Counted from the first letter of the stretch, positions 1 through 8,825 are shown. The stretch: 64,000 nt of DNA from Rhodocyclaceae bacterium (GCA_023230455.1 JALNXH010000001.1:243719-307718); one strand, 5' to 3'. Notes: generated by a model from the sequence alone, not told the origin. A program made the numbers and translations.

Positions 1-773
1 GTCGCCAACGCATCCAGCAGCCCATACAGGTAATCGTCGCCGACGGTGCCAAGCATGTCGCGCACCCCTGCTTCCTCTACCTTGCCTGCGCCATGGGCGA
101 TCGCCTGATCGAGCAGCGACAGGGCGTCGCGCATGCTTCCCGAGGCCGCCTTTGCCAGATGGCGTAGCGCAGCCTCCTCGAAAGATACCTGCTCCGCATC
201 GAGGATTCGACTCAGATGGTCGACGATATGCCCTTGCGGCATCTGCTTCAGATTGAACTGTAGACAGCGGGAGAGCACGGTCACCGGAATCTTCTGCGGG
301 TCGGTGGTTGCGAGAATGAATTTGATGTGTTCCGGCGGCTCTTCCAGGGTTTTCAACATGGCATTGAAAGCCGAATTGGAGAGCATGTGAACTTCGTCGA
401 TCACATAAACCTTGAAACGGCCGCGGGTTGGCGCGTAGACGGCGTTTTCGAGCAGCTGCCGCATTTCGTCTACACGGGTATTGGTGGCCGCATCCACCTC
501 GATCAGGTCCACAAACCGACCGCCGTCGATTTCACTACAGGAGGAACAGACTCCGCACGGCGTTGCGGTAATTCCATTTTCGCAGTTCAACGCTTTTGCC
601 ATGATCCGCGCAATGGTCGTCTTACCCACGCCCCGTGTGCCGGTAAACAGGTAGGCATGGTGCAAACGCTGCTGCTCCAGGGCATGGGTCAACGCCCTGA
701 CGACATGCTCTTGCCCCACCAGAGTGGAAAACGATTTAGGGCGCCACTTGCGCGCGAGAACCTGATAGCTCAT
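1..773 (-). CDS. dnaX: DNA polymerase III subunit gamma/tau (N-terminal 257 residues, cut by window edge)
   Basis: This is the clamp-loader ATPase of the replicative polymerase. The ATG at 773 opens with MSYQVLARKWRPKSF, the usual DnaX start. The Walker A motif GTRGVGKTT follows at about residues 45-53, then four zinc-binding cysteines (CENGITATPCGVCSSC), the Walker B DEVHM and the sensor-1 SRC. The rest of the gene, including domain III and any tau-specific tail, lies beyond position 1, so the gamma-forming frameshift site cannot be judged. The 4.5S RNA gene lies immediately upstream on the same strand, an arrangement common in betaproteobacteria. Confidence 0.95.
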   Translation of the reverse strand, partial: MSYQVLARKWRPKSFSTLVGQEHVVRALTHALEQQRLHHAYLFTGTRGVGKTTIARIMAKALNCENGITATPCGVCSSCSEIDGGRFVDLIEVDAATNTRVDEMRQLLENAVYAPTRGRFKVYVIDEVHMLSNSAFNAMLKTLEEPPEHIKFILATTDPQKIPVTVLSRCLQFNLKQMPQGHIVDHLSRILDAEQVSFEEAALRHLAKAASGSMRDALSLLDQAIAHGAGKVEEAGVRDMLGTVGDDYLYGLLDALA

Positions 774-809
774 GGCTTGGCGAGTGGATTCGGAAATAAT
801 GAGGGAAGG

Positions 810-913
810 TGTGGCGAGCCTGACCCCCGGCACTTACGGAAAACGGCTGTGGCTGCTGCCTTCCGGCCCTGACCAGATTCACCACCCCGCAATGCGGGGA
901 GACCCGCCACAGC
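810..913 (-). ncRNA. ffs: Signal recognition particle 4.5S RNA (small bacterial type)
   Basis: Read on the minus strand, the segment carries the conserved Ffh-binding hairpin GGTCAGGGCCGGAAGGCAGC (about 848-867), including the GGAA-type tetraloop and the symmetric internal loop. The ends TGTGGCG and CGCCACA pair to close the rod. The length of about 104 nt fits the E. coli-type molecule. It binds Ffh and targets nascent membrane proteins to FtsY. It lies 36 bases upstream of the dnaX start and may be co-transcribed. The end points are set by the terminal stem and may be off by a few bases. Confidence 0.9.
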
Positions 914-987
914 GAATTCTAACAGAAGGTTGCAGCCCATCCGCGCCGTTGAAGAAACTGCGGTAATTGCGTTCAAGCGCGTCGCGG

Positions 988-1998
988 CTACATCAGAAAA
1001 TGCGCTGCCCACCAAGCAACGGCGGAGATCAATGCCGATGCGGGAATGGTCAGTATCCACGCCCAAACAATGCCGCCGGCAACACCCCAACGCACATTTC
1101 TCGCCCCACGTGTGGAACCGACACCCGCAATCGCGCCAGTGATAGTGTGCGTGGTCGACACGGGAATCCCCAGACCGGTGGCCATAAACAGCGTCAATGC
1201 CCCCCCGAAGTTGGCACTGAAGCCACGCGGCTGGTCAAGCTTGGTAATGCGCTGCCCCATTGTGCGAACAATGCGCCATCCGCCGAACAGTGTACCGAGC
1301 CCCATCGACAGATAGCAGGAGACGATCACCCAGGTATCAGGTCGCCCGAGCGACGGATCGGAGAGGTTTGCTGCGATCAGCAGCATCCAGATGATGCCGA
1401 TGGTTTTCTGTGCATCGTTACCGCCATGACCCAAACTGTACATCGCAGCCGAAATTAATTGCAGCCGTCTGAATACGTTATCCGCCCTGCCCGCCGGAAC
1501 CCTATGGCAGACCCAGGCAACAATTACCATGATCGTCCCGCCGAGGGCGAACCCCAGTAGCGGCGCCAGGAAAATGAACAGCACCGCCTTGCCCACGCCC
1601 CCCCAAACCAACGCACCGAAGCCCGCCTTGGCGATCGCCGAACCCACCAGTCCACCGATCAAGGCATGCGAGGAACTCGACGGAATACCGTAGTACCAAG
1701 TGATGATGTTCCACGCAATGGCCCCGATCAGCGCACCGAAGATCACATACTGATCCACTATGGTCGGATCGATGGTGCCCTTGCCAATCGTGCTCGCCAC
1801 TTTGAGCTGAAAAACAAGAATCGCGATGACGTTGAATACGGCAGCCCAGATCACCGCCTGATGAGGCTTGAGGACGCGCGTCGACACCACAGTGGCGATG
1901 GAATTGGCCGCGTCGTGAAAGCCGTTCATGAAATCGAACGCCAGGGCCAGCGCCACCAGGAGCATCAGAGCGCCGAGGCTGATATCGAGGGAAGCCAT
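988..1998 (-). CDS. PiT-family inorganic phosphate permease
   Basis: A 336-residue, very hydrophobic protein of the PiT family (low-affinity phosphate/metal symport across the inner membrane). The N-terminal signature GFHDAANSIATVVSTRVL (about residues 26-43) and its C-terminal inverted counterpart STTHTITGAIAGVGSTRG (about 281-298) are both present. About ten membrane segments are visible. The length matches the short bacterial PiT form rather than the roughly 500-residue E. coli PitA. The start is 14 bases downstream of the DUF47 stop, so the two form an operon. This pairing is typical, and the DUF47 protein is thought to modulate the transporter. Confidence 0.92.
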   Translation of the reverse strand: MASLDISLGALMLLVALALAFDFMNGFHDAANSIATVVSTRVLKPHQAVIWAAVFNVIAILVFQLKVASTIGKGTIDPTIVDQYVIFGALIGAIAWNIITWYYGIPSSSSHALIGGLVGSAIAKAGFGALVWGGVGKAVLFIFLAPLLGFALGGTIMVIVAWVCHRVPAGRADNVFRRLQLISAAMYSLGHGGNDAQKTIGIIWMLLIAANLSDPSLGRPDTWVIVSCYLSMGLGTLFGGWRIVRTMGQRITKLDQPRGFSANFGGALTLFMATGLGIPVSTTHTITGAIAGVGSTRGARNVRWGVAGGIVWAWILTIPASALISAVAWWAAHFLM

Positions 1999-2012
1999 GG
2001 ATGAGTGGTCTT

Positions 2013-2651
2013 TCAGGCGTTTTCGAGAACAATGCCCTCGATGATGTTGGCCACGTCTTCGCAGCGGTCTGTAATCGACTCCAGCAATTCATACACGCCC
2101 TTAAGCTTGATCAACTGCCGCGTATCGCTCTCCTCGCGGAAAAGTTTTGCCATACCCTGACGCATCACACGGTCGGCGTCGGATTCCAATTGGTCGATTT
2201 CCTCGCAGGTACGCAGAATCGCCGACGCATTGTCCATATTGGACAACAGCCCGACCGCGGTCTTGACGCGTTCGCAACAGGAGACACAGATGTCGGCCAG
2301 ACGCCGCGCTTCCTCGGTCAGCCGGCGCACATCATAGAGGTGCATGGTTTCAGCGACGTCCTGAGTCAGGTCCAGGATATCGTCCATGCGTACGATCAAC
2401 TGATGGATTTCGTCCCGATCCAGGGGGGTATTGAAAGACGTATGTAGCAGCGCCACGGTGTCGTGGGTGATTTTGTCGGCACGCGTTTCGATCTCGTCGA
2501 TCAGTCGAGCATGTTCGGCCAGGGCTTCGGCGCCAAGTTCCAGATCCCCGACCAGCGCCTGCAACTGACGGCCTCCAGCGACAATCAACTCGGCATGGGC
2601 ATTGAAATTCTCGAAGAACCTACCCTCCCTGGGCATCAGTTTGGAGAACAT
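2013..2651 (-). CDS. DUF47 / PhoU-like phosphate transport regulator
   Basis: A 212-residue all-helical protein of the DUF47 (TIGR00153) family, distantly PhoU-like. It starts MFSKLMPREGRFFENFNAH and has the acidic helical signature around DEIETRADKITHDTV and the later REESDTRQLIKLKGVYELLE. Members sit beside PiT permeases, as here, and are inferred to control phosphate flux or couple it to metal binding. It is the first gene of the operon. The divergent DUF2863 gene begins about 106 bases upstream. Confidence 0.88.
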   Translation of the reverse strand: MFSKLMPREGRFFENFNAHAELIVAGGRQLQALVGDLELGAEALAEHARLIDEIETRADKITHDTVALLHTSFNTPLDRDEIHQLIVRMDDILDLTQDVAETMHLYDVRRLTEEARRLADICVSCCERVKTAVGLLSNMDNASAILRTCEEIDQLESDADRVMRQGMAKLFREESDTRQLIKLKGVYELLESITDRCEDVANIIEGIVLENA

Positions 2652-2757
2652 ATCGACTCGCCTTCTTGTCTACGGAACGGCGCGCAGTTTAACAGCGGGT
2701 CGGCCTCCCCGAGTTGATAGAATGCAGCGTTGGCCCTCTAGTGCTCACGCACCTTCC

Positions 2758-3933
2758 ATGAAACGATCCCGCACCGCCCGCCGCAACCGGCCTACACCCG
2801 ATCTGGAGACATTGATTCAGTTGAGTCAAGCTCTGGGTGAAGCCTCTAGCCGCATCGAAGACGAATTCTGGGAGCACCGGCTCGTCGCACTGGTTGAAGG
2901 TTTGCTTAGCTCTGACGACGACGAAACGCTGAATGCGGCGTTGGATGGACTGTTTCAGCGCAGTGAGCGCGGTTACGACAGCCTAGCCGACCTGATCGAA
3001 GGGCGTTGCGAATCGCGCCGCGGCACTTCGGATGCGGAGAACGACATTCTGCTGATCAGCTTGCCCATACTCGCCTGGTCGCGTTACGCGATTCCTTCCG
3101 GCACCGTTCCGCCGTCGGTGCTCGCCAACGTGCGCGTGCAACTCCAAGCCCATATCTTGGCAGCAGGCTGCCGTATAGGGCTAGCCAACATGCTGTTCAG
3201 TCCGGATCAGTTACCTGGCGGCTTTTCCGAAGTTTTTGCGCTCACCGACAGCCTGGGCAAAGCCGCACTGCAAGACCGCGATACCGCCATCGACCCGAAA
3301 CAACTACCGGAAACTGTGAATTTCCTCTCCGACACTCGTTATCTGCTCTGTGCAGTCGCGGTTCCCCATGGCGCACCAATCTTCCGCTGGCAGGAGGAAG
3401 ACGGCGATCGCGCGGAAGCACTGCGCCGCTGGCAGACGCAAGGAGGTGAAGCTTTGCGGATGTTACTGCCGGCCTGCGCTTCGGAACCGCTGCTACCGCT
3501 TGCGTTCTATGCCGCTTATCGCGAAGCCGACCGGGCTTCCAGACCCTATGCGCTGCGCGCTGCCGCCGACTTCCTGAATGCTGCACTCGGTATCCCCCCC
3601 GAACAGCTCACCGCGGTCGTGGCACCATTCCATGACCACGGGCTCGAGGAATACCGTATCGGCCTCGCCCTGACGAATTCGAGCCAGGTGATCCAGGGCA
3701 CGATTTGGCCTCTACTTGAGGCCGAGGACGAAAGTACCGACATACCCGGCCAGATCGAAGCCGTATTGAACGAAATTGGCGTCGGCCGCATTGTGCTGCT
3801 TGATCAGCAATTTCCGATGGAGTTTTGTGACGACTGCGGCGCTCCGCTCTACCCTAATCCCGAAGGCGAACCGGTACATGCCGAATTACCCGAGGACGAC
3901 AACACCATGGCGACACCAAGGCATCTGCATTAA
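2758..3933 (+). CDS. DUF2863 family protein (conserved in betaproteobacteria)
   Basis: A cytoplasmic-looking protein of 391 residues with no signal peptide or membrane segment. I chose the ATG at 2758 (MKRSRTARRNRPTPDLETL) because the longer frame from 2602 would run back over the DUF47 gene. The arginine-rich start, the segment SRIEDEFWEH and the C-terminal CDDCGAPLYPNPEGE with one Cys-x2-Cys pair fit DUF2863, a family of unknown function largely confined to betaproteobacteria. The family call is from memory of its pattern. Its stop TAA shares the TTAA at 3930-3933 with the convergent dadA stop. Confidence 0.65.
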   Translation: MKRSRTARRNRPTPDLETLIQLSQALGEASSRIEDEFWEHRLVALVEGLLSSDDDETLNAALDGLFQRSERGYDSLADLIEGRCESRRGTSDAENDILLISLPILAWSRYAIPSGTVPPSVLANVRVQLQAHILAAGCRIGLANMLFSPDQLPGGFSEVFALTDSLGKAALQDRDTAIDPKQLPETVNFLSDTRYLLCAVAVPHGAPIFRWQEEDGDRAEALRRWQTQGGEALRMLLPACASEPLLPLAFYAAYREADRASRPYALRAAADFLNAALGIPPEQLTAVVAPFHDHGLEEYRIGLALTNSSQVIQGTIWPLLEAEDESTDIPGQIEAVLNEIGVGRIVLLDQQFPMEFCDDCGAPLYPNPEGEPVHAELPEDDNTMATPRHLH

Positions 3934-5183
3934 GCTGCTCGATAAGGCGTCGGATCGATATCAGCAGGGCGCCCTGAAACCAAATCGGCAAGCAATCGGC
4001 CGGAACCGCAGGCCAGTGTCCAGCCGAGCGTTCCATGGCCGCTGTTGATATACAGATTTGGGCAAGCGGTAGCCCCGATCATTGGGACATTACCCGGAGT
4101 CGCAGGACGCAACCCGGCCCAGCATTCGGCCAGTGCATCGGCGCCCAGCCGGGGGAAAATCTGCCTTGCGCGTCGCTCTATTGCCGCCAGCCGTGCCCGA
4201 TTGAGCGTCAGGTCGTAGCCGCAGAACTCCGCCGTACCTGCCACTCGCAAACGATTCCCCAAACGCGAAATCACCAGTTTGTGGCCATCGTCGGTCAGGC
4301 TCACCGAAGGTGCTTCGGTTAAATCAGAGAGTGCCAGCGTAATCGAGTACCCCTTCGCCGGATAGATCGGCATTCTCGCCCCCAGACCAACAGTACGCAG
4401 CAACAACGGCGTGTAGCTGCCCGCAGCAAGGACAAAGGCATCAGCTTGAATCCTCTCGCCATCGGCAAGCCGGATGCCTTCAATACGGTCCATGCCACCG
4501 AGCAATCGCTGCACCGTGCCCCCCATGCGAAACGACACCCCCCGCTCCGCACAATAAGCGGCCAGGATACGAGTAAAGGCGTTCGCATCGCCTGACTCGT
4601 CTGCCACGGTATACGTACCGCCGACAAGCATCTGGCGCGCATCGGCCAGCGCCGGCTCAATGGTCACGCAGCCATCAGCGTCTACCACCCGCCGATCGCA
4701 GCCCAGAGCGGTCATCATCGCTGCACGCGGAACCGCCTGATCGAAATCGCGCCGGTCGGTATAAATATGGAGAATGCCCTTTTCAAGCTGGTCATAGTCC
4801 AACCCCAATTCACGGCGCAAGGCCTGCAATGCCCCACGACTGTAAAGTCCAAGGCCGATCAGCGCGATGATATTGGCACGGGTACGCCCAGGCAGGCATT
4901 CAACGAGGAATCGCATCCCCCAAAGCCATTGCGCAGCATCCGCACGCAAACGCCAGAGCAGGGGAGCATCCTCTTTGCCCAGCCATTTGAGCGCATTGAG
5001 TGGCGCCGCCGGATTGGCCCATGGTTCGGCGTGACAAACAGATATCTGCCCCCCATTGGCGTAACTGGTCTCCCGACCCGGTTCGGGCTGTCGATCCACG
5101 ACCGTTACCTGATGGCCCGCGGCGGCCAAATACCATGCCGTAGTCACGCCGACGACCCCCGCCCCAATCACCACAACCCGCAT
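3930..5183 (-). CDS. dadA: D-amino-acid dehydrogenase small subunit
   Basis: A 417-residue FAD enzyme that oxidises D-amino acids (chiefly D-alanine) to 2-oxo acids and passes electrons to the respiratory chain at the inner membrane. The start MRVVVIGAGVVGVTTAWYLA gives a complete dinucleotide-binding motif (GxGxxG, residues 6-11). SYANGGQIS, which binds FAD and substrate in DadA, follows at about residues 46-54. The C-terminal segment CWAGLRPATPGNVPMIG and INSGHGTLGWTLACGSG are standard. An upstream in-frame extension is rejected because it lacks the motif and overlaps msrB. Divergent from msrB. Confidence 0.93.
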   Translation of the reverse strand: MRVVVIGAGVVGVTTAWYLAAAGHQVTVVDRQPEPGRETSYANGGQISVCHAEPWANPAAPLNALKWLGKEDAPLLWRLRADAAQWLWGMRFLVECLPGRTRANIIALIGLGLYSRGALQALRRELGLDYDQLEKGILHIYTDRRDFDQAVPRAAMMTALGCDRRVVDADGCVTIEPALADARQMLVGGTYTVADESGDANAFTRILAAYCAERGVSFRMGGTVQRLLGGMDRIEGIRLADGERIQADAFVLAAGSYTPLLLRTVGLGARMPIYPAKGYSITLALSDLTEAPSVSLTDDGHKLVISRLGNRLRVAGTAEFCGYDLTLNRARLAAIERRARQIFPRLGADALAECWAGLRPATPGNVPMIGATACPNLYINSGHGTLGWTLACGSGRLLADLVSGRPADIDPTPYRAA

Positions 5184-5267
5184 CAAACGTACCTCTGCGA
5201 GGGAATCTTTGACTGCGCTGCATGTCCCATAGAACGCTATGGTAACGTGCCAAATGGAGGAGTCAGC

Positions 5268-5672
5268 ATGAATACGGATGATAAACCCACCCTGAAAAAG
5301 CGTCTCAGCGAAATCCAATACCGGGTCACTCAGGAGGCGGCTACCGAGCAACCTTTCAGCGGACAGTTCTGGAATCACTGGGAAGAAGGCGCTTACCGCT
5401 GTATTTGTTGCGCGGCGGAGCTTTTCCTCTCGCAGGACAAATTCGATGCCGGCTGCGGATGGCCGAGTTTTTCGCTACCGCGGGATGCCGCCAATGTTGC
5501 CGAGCGCACCGACCTAAGCCACGGCATGCGCCGCATCGAAGTTACCTGTAGCCACTGCGGTGCCCATCTCGGCCACGTTTTCAACGACGGCCCGGCGCCA
5601 ACTGGACTACGTTACTGCATCAATTCGGCGTCACTGGATTTCAAAAGCGACGCGCCTGCCGGGAAAACCTGA
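5268..5672 (+). CDS. msrB: Peptide methionine-(R)-sulfoxide reductase
   Basis: A cytosolic repair enzyme of 134 residues that reduces methionine-R-sulfoxide in proteins. Two zinc-binding Cys pairs are visible (RCICCAAELF and CSHCGAHLGH), as is the catalytic cysteine in RYCINSASLDF near the end. The ATG at 5268 is preceded by a good GGAGG at 5256-5260, which decides it over the longer upstream frame that would run antisense through dadA. It lies divergent from dadA across 84 bases. Confidence 0.95.
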   Translation: MNTDDKPTLKKRLSEIQYRVTQEAATEQPFSGQFWNHWEEGAYRCICCAAELFLSQDKFDAGCGWPSFSLPRDAANVAERTDLSHGMRRIEVTCSHCGAHLGHVFNDGPAPTGLRYCINSASLDFKSDAPAGKT

Positions 5673-5713
5673 CCTGCCGACCCCCGTACCGTACGACTGC
5701 TTATAATCCGCCC

Positions 5714-6256
5714 ATGAAATTCCTCTTCGATCTATTTCCCGTCATTGTTTTCTTTGCTGCATTCAAGTTTGCAGGCATCTACGCAGCCACCATCGCCGCC
5801 ATTGGCGCCACGGTGTGTCAAATTGCCTGGGTTTGGTGGCGCCACGGCAAGGTGGACACCATGCTCTGGGTCAGCCTGGCGTTGGTCGGCGTTTTCGGCG
5901 GCGCAACCCTGGTGTTGCACGACGAAACGTTCATCAAGTGGAAGCCCACCGTGCTGTATTGGATTTTTGCCTCGGTGCTTGCCGGATCAGCGATATTCGC
6001 GGGGAAAAACCTGATCCGTTCAATGTTGGCTGAACAATTGACGCTGCCCGATAAAGTGTGGACGCAGCTCAACCTGGCCTGGGCCGGATTCTTCGCTTTC
6101 ATGGGAGGCGTAAACCTTGCCGTGGCTTTTTCGTTTTCCACCGATATCTGGGTCAATTTCAAGCTGTTTGGCGGCATGGGACTCCTGCTCGGATTCGTAG
6201 TACTGCAAGGACTGATACTGGCTAAGTATGTCGACCCCGCCGAAGACAACAAATAA
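5714..6256 (+). CDS. yciB: Inner membrane septation protein A
   Basis: A 180-residue integral membrane protein with about five hydrophobic segments, starting MKFLFDLFPVIVFFAAFK, a start characteristic of YciB (IspA, septation protein A). The family acts with the division and cell-wall elongation machinery in the inner membrane; its biochemical role is not settled. The yciI-like gene begins one base after its stop and bolA overlaps that, giving a yciB-yciI-bolA-parvulin run on one strand, a common betaproteobacterial order. Confidence 0.92.
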   Translation: MKFLFDLFPVIVFFAAFKFAGIYAATIAAIGATVCQIAWVWWRHGKVDTMLWVSLALVGVFGGATLVLHDETFIKWKPTVLYWIFASVLAGSAIFAGKNLIRSMLAEQLTLPDKVWTQLNLAWAGFFAFMGGVNLAVAFSFSTDIWVNFKLFGGMGLLLGFVVLQGLILAKYVDPAEDNK

Positions 6257-6257
6257 C

Positions 6258-6560
6258 ATGCTTTACGCCATCCTGGCCGAAGACGCGACCAATAGCCTTG
6301 AGCGTCGCCTCCACAATCGACCGCAGCACCTTGCCCGACTTGCAAAGCTTGAGGCGGAGGGTCGCCTCACCCTTGCCGGCCCCTGCCCAGCGATTGACAG
6401 CCCAACTCCGGGGCCCGCAGGTTTCAGCGGCAGCGTGATCGTTGCCGAATTCGAATCGCTCGAAGCCGCCAAACAATGGGCCGCTGAAGATCCATTTGTC
6501 ACCGCCGGCGTTTATGCCTCGGTCGCCGTCAAACCCTTCCTCAAGGTATTGCCGCAATGA
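6258..6560 (+). CDS. yciI: YciI-like protein
   Basis: A small soluble protein of 100 residues with a ferredoxin-like alpha/beta fold. The YCII-family pattern is clear: NRPQHLARLAKLEAEGRL with the conserved His, then GPCPAID, and later WAAEDPFVTAGVYASV with the conserved Asp of the putative His-Asp active pair. The function in cells is unknown. The ATG at 6258 starts one base after the yciB stop, and the stop overlaps the bolA start as ATGA (6557-6560), so translation is probably coupled. Confidence 0.85.
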   Translation: MLYAILAEDATNSLERRLHNRPQHLARLAKLEAEGRLTLAGPCPAIDSPTPGPAGFSGSVIVAEFESLEAAKQWAAEDPFVTAGVYASVAVKPFLKVLPQ

Positions 6561-6823
6561 ACGACGTGATTGCGCGCATGCGCGCAGGCCTCGAAGTGCT
6601 GCAACCGGAAAGAATCGACATCGAAGACCAGAGCGCACAGCATGCCGGTCATGCTGGAGCGGCTTCGGGCGGCGGTCATTTCCGCCTTCAAATCGTTGCC
6701 GCCGGCTTTGCCGGGCTACCTGTCATGAGGCGCCATCGCTTGGTGTATGATGCGCTCGGCCCGCTGATGAAGCGGGAAATTCATGCTCTGAGCATCATTG
6801 CGAAAGCTCCCGAAGAAACCTGA
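6557..6823 (+). CDS. BolA family protein
   Basis: An 88-residue protein with the BolA/IbaG fold. The conserved core GGGHFRLQIVAAGFAGLPVMRRHRLVYDAL and the end EIHALSIIAKAPEE are unmistakable. BolA proteins partner with monothiol glutaredoxins in Fe-S and iron regulation and affect cell shape and stress response. There is a histidine in the HAGHAG loop, where many BolA-type members place a metal ligand. It overlaps the preceding gene by ATGA and is followed after 17 bases by the parvulin gene. Confidence 0.9.
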   Translation: MNDVIARMRAGLEVLQPERIDIEDQSAQHAGHAGAASGGGHFRLQIVAAGFAGLPVMRRHRLVYDALGPLMKREIHALSIIAKAPEET

Positions 6824-6840
6824 CAACGCTAGGAAACCAC

Positions 6841-7659
6841 ATGAAACGCCACCTGATGCATGTCGCGCCCCTCATCGCAGCAATCATCGCCACGTCCCCA
6901 GCATTCGCCGCCAAGATTGAAAAGAAGGCGGAGGACGCCGACAAGGGTGCCGTCGTCGCCACAGTCAACGGCAAGGCCATCCCCAAAACGCGCGTCGAAC
7001 TGCTTGTTGCTGCCCAAAAGGCCCAAGGGCGCCCCGACTCCGACGATCTGCGTAACGCCATCCGGGAACGCCTGATCATGCTCGAGGTCGTTGTTCAGGA
7101 AGCGCAGAAGAAGGGACTAGACAAGAAACCGGAAACAGTCGCTCAGATGGATATGGCTCGTCAGGATGTTCTCATCAACGCCTATCTGGGCGAATATGTC
7201 CGCGCCCATCAGATCTCCGCCGAGACGATTCAAAAAGAGTATGACAACTACAAAACATCGATGGGCGACCGGGAATACAAGGCACGCCACATCCTTGTGG
7301 AAAAGGAAGACGAAGCGCGCGACATCATCGCCCGACTGAAGAAAGGTGAAAAATTCGAGGATTTGGCTCGCCAGTCCAAGGATCCAGGTTCGCGCGAAAA
7401 GGGCGGCGACCTGGACTGGTCGGTTCCCTCGAATTACGTCAAGCCGTTTGCCGAAGCATTGACCAAGCTGGAAAAAGGAAAATATACCGAAATCCCTGTG
7501 AAGAGCGACTTCGGTTGGCATGTCATTCTGCTCGAAGATGCTCGCGCCTTCACCCCGGTCGGAATGGAAGAACTCAAACCGCAAATTGTCCAGAGCCTGC
7601 AACGGCAACTGGTGGACCAGCATGTGCAAGAATTGCGCAGCAAGTCCAAGGTTGAATAA
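6841..7659 (+). CDS. Periplasmic parvulin-type peptidyl-prolyl isomerase
   Basis: A 272-residue exported folding factor. It has a signal peptide of about 23 residues ending SPAFAA, a SurA-N-like helical chaperone segment (about 40-130) and one rotamase domain (about 138-232). The rotamase signatures are YKARHILVEKEDEARDII, KGGDLDW and FGWHVILLEDAR. It probably assists outer-membrane protein folding in the periplasm. A strong Rho-independent terminator follows at 7683-7705, ending the yciB operon. It is PpiC/SurA-like; with one rotamase domain it is not a classical SurA. Confidence 0.9.
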   Translation: MKRHLMHVAPLIAAIIATSPAFAAKIEKKAEDADKGAVVATVNGKAIPKTRVELLVAAQKAQGRPDSDDLRNAIRERLIMLEVVVQEAQKKGLDKKPETVAQMDMARQDVLINAYLGEYVRAHQISAETIQKEYDNYKTSMGDREYKARHILVEKEDEARDIIARLKKGEKFEDLARQSKDPGSREKGGDLDWSVPSNYVKPFAEALTKLEKGKYTEIPVKSDFGWHVILLEDARAFTPVGMEELKPQIVQSLQRQLVDQHVQELRSKSKVE

Positions 7660-7682
7660 GACTCGCAATACCAAGCAAAGCA

Positions 7683-7705
7683 AGGGGGCTAAGGCCCCCT
7701 TTTTT
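7683..7705 (+). terminator. Rho-independent terminator after the parvulin gene
   Basis: A stem of AGGGGGC and GCCCCCT with a short TAAG loop is followed by a run of T. It sits 24 bases after the stop codon and 12 bases before the mtfA start. Confidence 0.85.
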
Positions 7706-7716
7706 GTGCGGTAGCA

Positions 7717-8487
7717 ATGCTGAAGCAGATTTCTAACTGGTTGCGAGAACGTCGAGTTGCACGCGTCCTCGTTACGGAAGAGCAGTGGGCCAAGGCCGAA
7801 GCTGCATTGCCCATCCTGTCTCGGTGGAGCAGCGAAGAACGTACGCGATTACGGCAACTCGCCATCGAGTTCATTGCCGAAAAGCAGTGGAGCAGCGCCA
7901 ATGGACTTGTGCTGACGCCGCAGATTCAATTGATCATCGCTCTTCAAGCCTGCCTGCTGGTGTTCAACCTGGGGCTTGACTGGTATCGCGGCTGGAGCGG
8001 CATCATCGTCTATCCAGGCGATTTCGCCATTCCACGGCGAATCGTCGATGAGGTCGGTGTGGTGCATGAATACGACGATCCGGCACTTGGCGAGGCGTGG
8101 CAAGGTGGCCCCGTAATCATCTCCTGGTTCGACGGAGCAGATTGCCCCCAGGACGTCAATCCGGTCATCCACGAATTCGCACACAAGCTTGATATGCTTA
8201 ACGGATCTTCCGACGGTATGCCTCCGCTGCATAGCGATATGTCGCGCCGCACCTGGTGCGACGCGTTCGGTCGCGCTTATGCAGAATTGCAGAGGCAACT
8301 CGACCTGGGCGAAGACACGGCAATCGACCCGTATGCCGCAGAAGAACCTGCGGAGTTCTTCGCCGTAGCCAGCGAAGCGTTCTTCGATGCCCCGGCAATG
8401 CTGGCCACGACCTACCCCGATGTCTTCAATCAACTGTGCATTTTTTATCGCCAGAACCCCCTCGAACCCGTGCCAGCCGAGCTTTGA
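7717..8487 (+). CDS. mtfA: Zinc-dependent peptidase of the MtfA family
   Basis: A 256-residue cytosolic M90-type metallopeptidase. The zinc motif HEFAHKLDMLNG (HExxH, about residues 155-166) and the downstream glutamate of EEPAEFFAVASEAFF match MtfA, where the latter supplies the third ligand. In E. coli MtfA interacts with the Mlc repressor and so influences ptsG. No Mlc or PTS gene is in this window, so that role is only an analogy here. It stands between two terminator-bounded units and probably has its own promoter. Confidence 0.9.
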   Translation: MLKQISNWLRERRVARVLVTEEQWAKAEAALPILSRWSSEERTRLRQLAIEFIAEKQWSSANGLVLTPQIQLIIALQACLLVFNLGLDWYRGWSGIIVYPGDFAIPRRIVDEVGVVHEYDDPALGEAWQGGPVIISWFDGADCPQDVNPVIHEFAHKLDMLNGSSDGMPPLHSDMSRRTWCDAFGRAYAELQRQLDLGEDTAIDPYAAEEPAEFFAVASEAFFDAPAMLATTYPDVFNQLCIFYRQNPLEPVPAEL

Positions 8488-8568
8488 CGGAGAATAGTCT
8501 GTGCTAGACTTCATGGCTGACCGGCGTCCAAACCGGCTGCCCGGAATTATCGGGATTTAATTGACCAT

Positions 8569-8582
8569 CTTTATCGATAAAG
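8569..8582. promoter_or_regulatory. 14-bp perfect palindrome at the lipoprotein ribosome-binding site
   Basis: CTTTATCGATAAAG reads the same on both strands and ends 8 bases before the ATG. Its last bases form part of the AAAGGGA Shine-Dalgarno region. It could be a protein operator or form an RNA hairpin that hides the ribosome-binding site; the sequence does not say which. Confidence 0.4.
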
Positions 8583-8590
8583 GGAACCAA

Positions 8591-8812
8591 ATGAACAAGT
8601 CGCTCCTCGTTGCTGCTCTCGTTGCACTCGCCGTTACCGCCTGCGGCAAGAAGGAAGAAGCCCCCGCCCCGGCTCCGGCTCCGGCTCCCGCCGCTGAAGC
8701 CCCGAAGCCCGCTGAAGCAGCTGCTCCCGCCGCTGCCCCGGCAGCCGCCGACGCCGCCGCCAAGCCTGCCGAAGCTGCACCGGCCGCTGCTGCCCCCGCC
8801 GAAAAGAAGTAA
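8591..8812 (+). CDS. Small Ala/Pro-rich lipoprotein
   Basis: A 73-residue precursor with a type II signal peptide, MNKSLLVAALVALAVTACGKK, whose lipobox VTAC puts the lipid-attached Cys at residue 18. The mature part is almost wholly Ala, Pro, Glu and Lys (repeats of APAP and AEAA), so it is probably an unstructured tether rather than an enzyme. No known family can be named. A palindrome covers the DNA just upstream of the start and overlaps the ribosome-binding region. A strong terminator follows at once, so the gene is a single-gene transcription unit. Confidence 0.8.
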   Translation: MNKSLLVAALVALAVTACGKKEEAPAPAPAPAPAAEAPKPAEAAAPAAAPAAADAAAKPAEAAPAAAAPAEKK

Positions 8813-8825
8813 TTCGGTCGCACGC

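Noticed and set aside
8634..8812. Short AP-rich repeats as a possible CRISPR or VNTR
   Set aside because: The repetition is codon-level Ala/Pro/Glu bias inside a lipoprotein gene, without regular spacers or exact units. No CRISPR array was seen anywhere in the window.
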